From Chloroflexota bacterium (GTDB lineage: Bacteria; Chloroflexota; Anaerolineae; Thermoflexales; Thermoflexaceae), in assembly GCA_030550075.1 (NCBI GenBank), contig JAUQQB010000211.1, positions 1 to 5,459 of the forward strand: a DNA stretch of 5,459 bases, read 5' to 3'. The position numbers and the translations under genes are program-made. The notes below the pieces were generated by a model. That model was not told the origin of the DNA. It searched no databases and was given only the letters and a program-made list of their open reading frames with translations. Of this stretch, positions 5,216 through 5,459 are shown piece by piece (positions within the stretch are counted from its first letter, which is position 1; every line of letters starts with the position of its first letter).

Positions 5216-5459
5216 TCAAGGCGCTTCCGCAGGATCACACTTCCTGAGCCCCCGTATGGCCCAGTCCACGAGGGCCTCCGCAATCTGCTCCGGCGAGAGC
5301 GGACCCTTTGGACGATACCAGACCGCGACACCGTTCAGCGCCGTCAGGATGAACCGGGTGATCAGGGGCACGTTCAGATCTGCCCGGAATATCCCGGCCT
5401 CAACCCCTTCCTGCAGGATCTGGCGGAACAGCGCCTCATACGCATCCCGACGGGCCAGG
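5216..5459 (-). CDS. TetR-family transcriptional regulator, C-terminal part (continues past right edge)
   Basis: Only the last 80 residues are in the window; the start and the N-terminal helix-turn-helix lie beyond 5459. The visible part is a TetR ligand-binding domain end: an amphipathic helix with EALFRQILQEGVEAGIF (residues 8-24 of the visible part), then ADLNVPLITRFILTALNGV, then VWYRPKGPLSPEQIAEAL (46-63) and VDWAIRGL before the TGA at 5216-5218. The pattern N-x-x-x-x-WYRP-x-G-x-LSPE-x-IA is common in TetR regulators of acyl-CoA and aromatic acyl-CoA catabolism. The gene is on the paa strand, with 91 bases between its stop and paaA. This position suggests a PaaR-like repressor released by phenylacetyl-CoA, as known for Thermus PaaR, but with only the C-terminus seen I give no gene symbol. 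Confidence 0.82.
   Translation of the reverse strand, partial: LARRDAYEALFRQILQEGVEAGIFRADLNVPLITRFILTALNGVAVWYRPKGPLSPEQIAEALVDWAIRGLRKCDPAEAP

Noticed and set aside
5125..5331. Extended PaaA start up to 5331
   Set aside because: The extra 69 residues are Arg/Ser-rich, overlap the TetR coding region and cross the tetR stop; the ATG at 5124 has the strong Shine-Dalgarno.

Overview
The window comes from a GC-rich bacterium and holds two unrelated metabolic units that converge near position 2530. No hallmark gene fixes the taxon. The TPP riboswitch, consensus-like sigma-70 promoter and strong Shine-Dalgarno sites are bacterial. The high GC and Arg/Glu/Leu-rich proteins would suit a thermophilic lineage such as Chloroflexota or Deinococcota, but that is a low-confidence impression.

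Left half, plus strand (about 107-2506): a thiamin-precursor uptake and salvage unit. A good sigma-70 promoter (107-134) precedes a full TPP (thi-box) riboswitch (144-259) and an intrinsic terminator (278-305), a transcription-attenuation arrangement. Downstream lie an NCS1-family transporter of the CytX type (353-1675), predicted to import hydroxymethylpyrimidine (HMP) or a related thiamin fragment, and a TenA/thiaminase II family protein (1886-2506), which would convert aminopyrimidine breakdown products to HMP. The 210-base gap between them is full of inverted repeats but has no second thi-box.

Right half, minus strand (5459 down to 2553): a phenylacetyl-CoA epoxidase operon in the order [tetR]-paaA-paaB-paaC-paaD. 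The four paa genes overlap by 29, 26 and 7 bases, so translational coupling is likely. PaaA carries the catalytic di-iron site, PaaC is its ferritin-like partner, PaaB is the small bridging subunit and PaaD is the DUF59/zinc-ribbon maturation protein. The reductase PaaE is absent: the operon ends at paaD against the tail of tenA. The 80 C-terminal residues of a TetR-family regulator run off the right edge, 91 bases upstream of paaA. That gap holds a perfect 18-base palindrome and a second imperfect one, which are candidate operators.

I see no mobile element, CRISPR, tRNA or rRNA, and no clearly novel system. The points most worth a second look are a PaaC that appears to keep every ligand position of a di-iron site, the missing PaaE, the palindromes upstream of paaA, the mutually exclusive hairpins between cytX and tenA, and unusual pocket residues in TenA.
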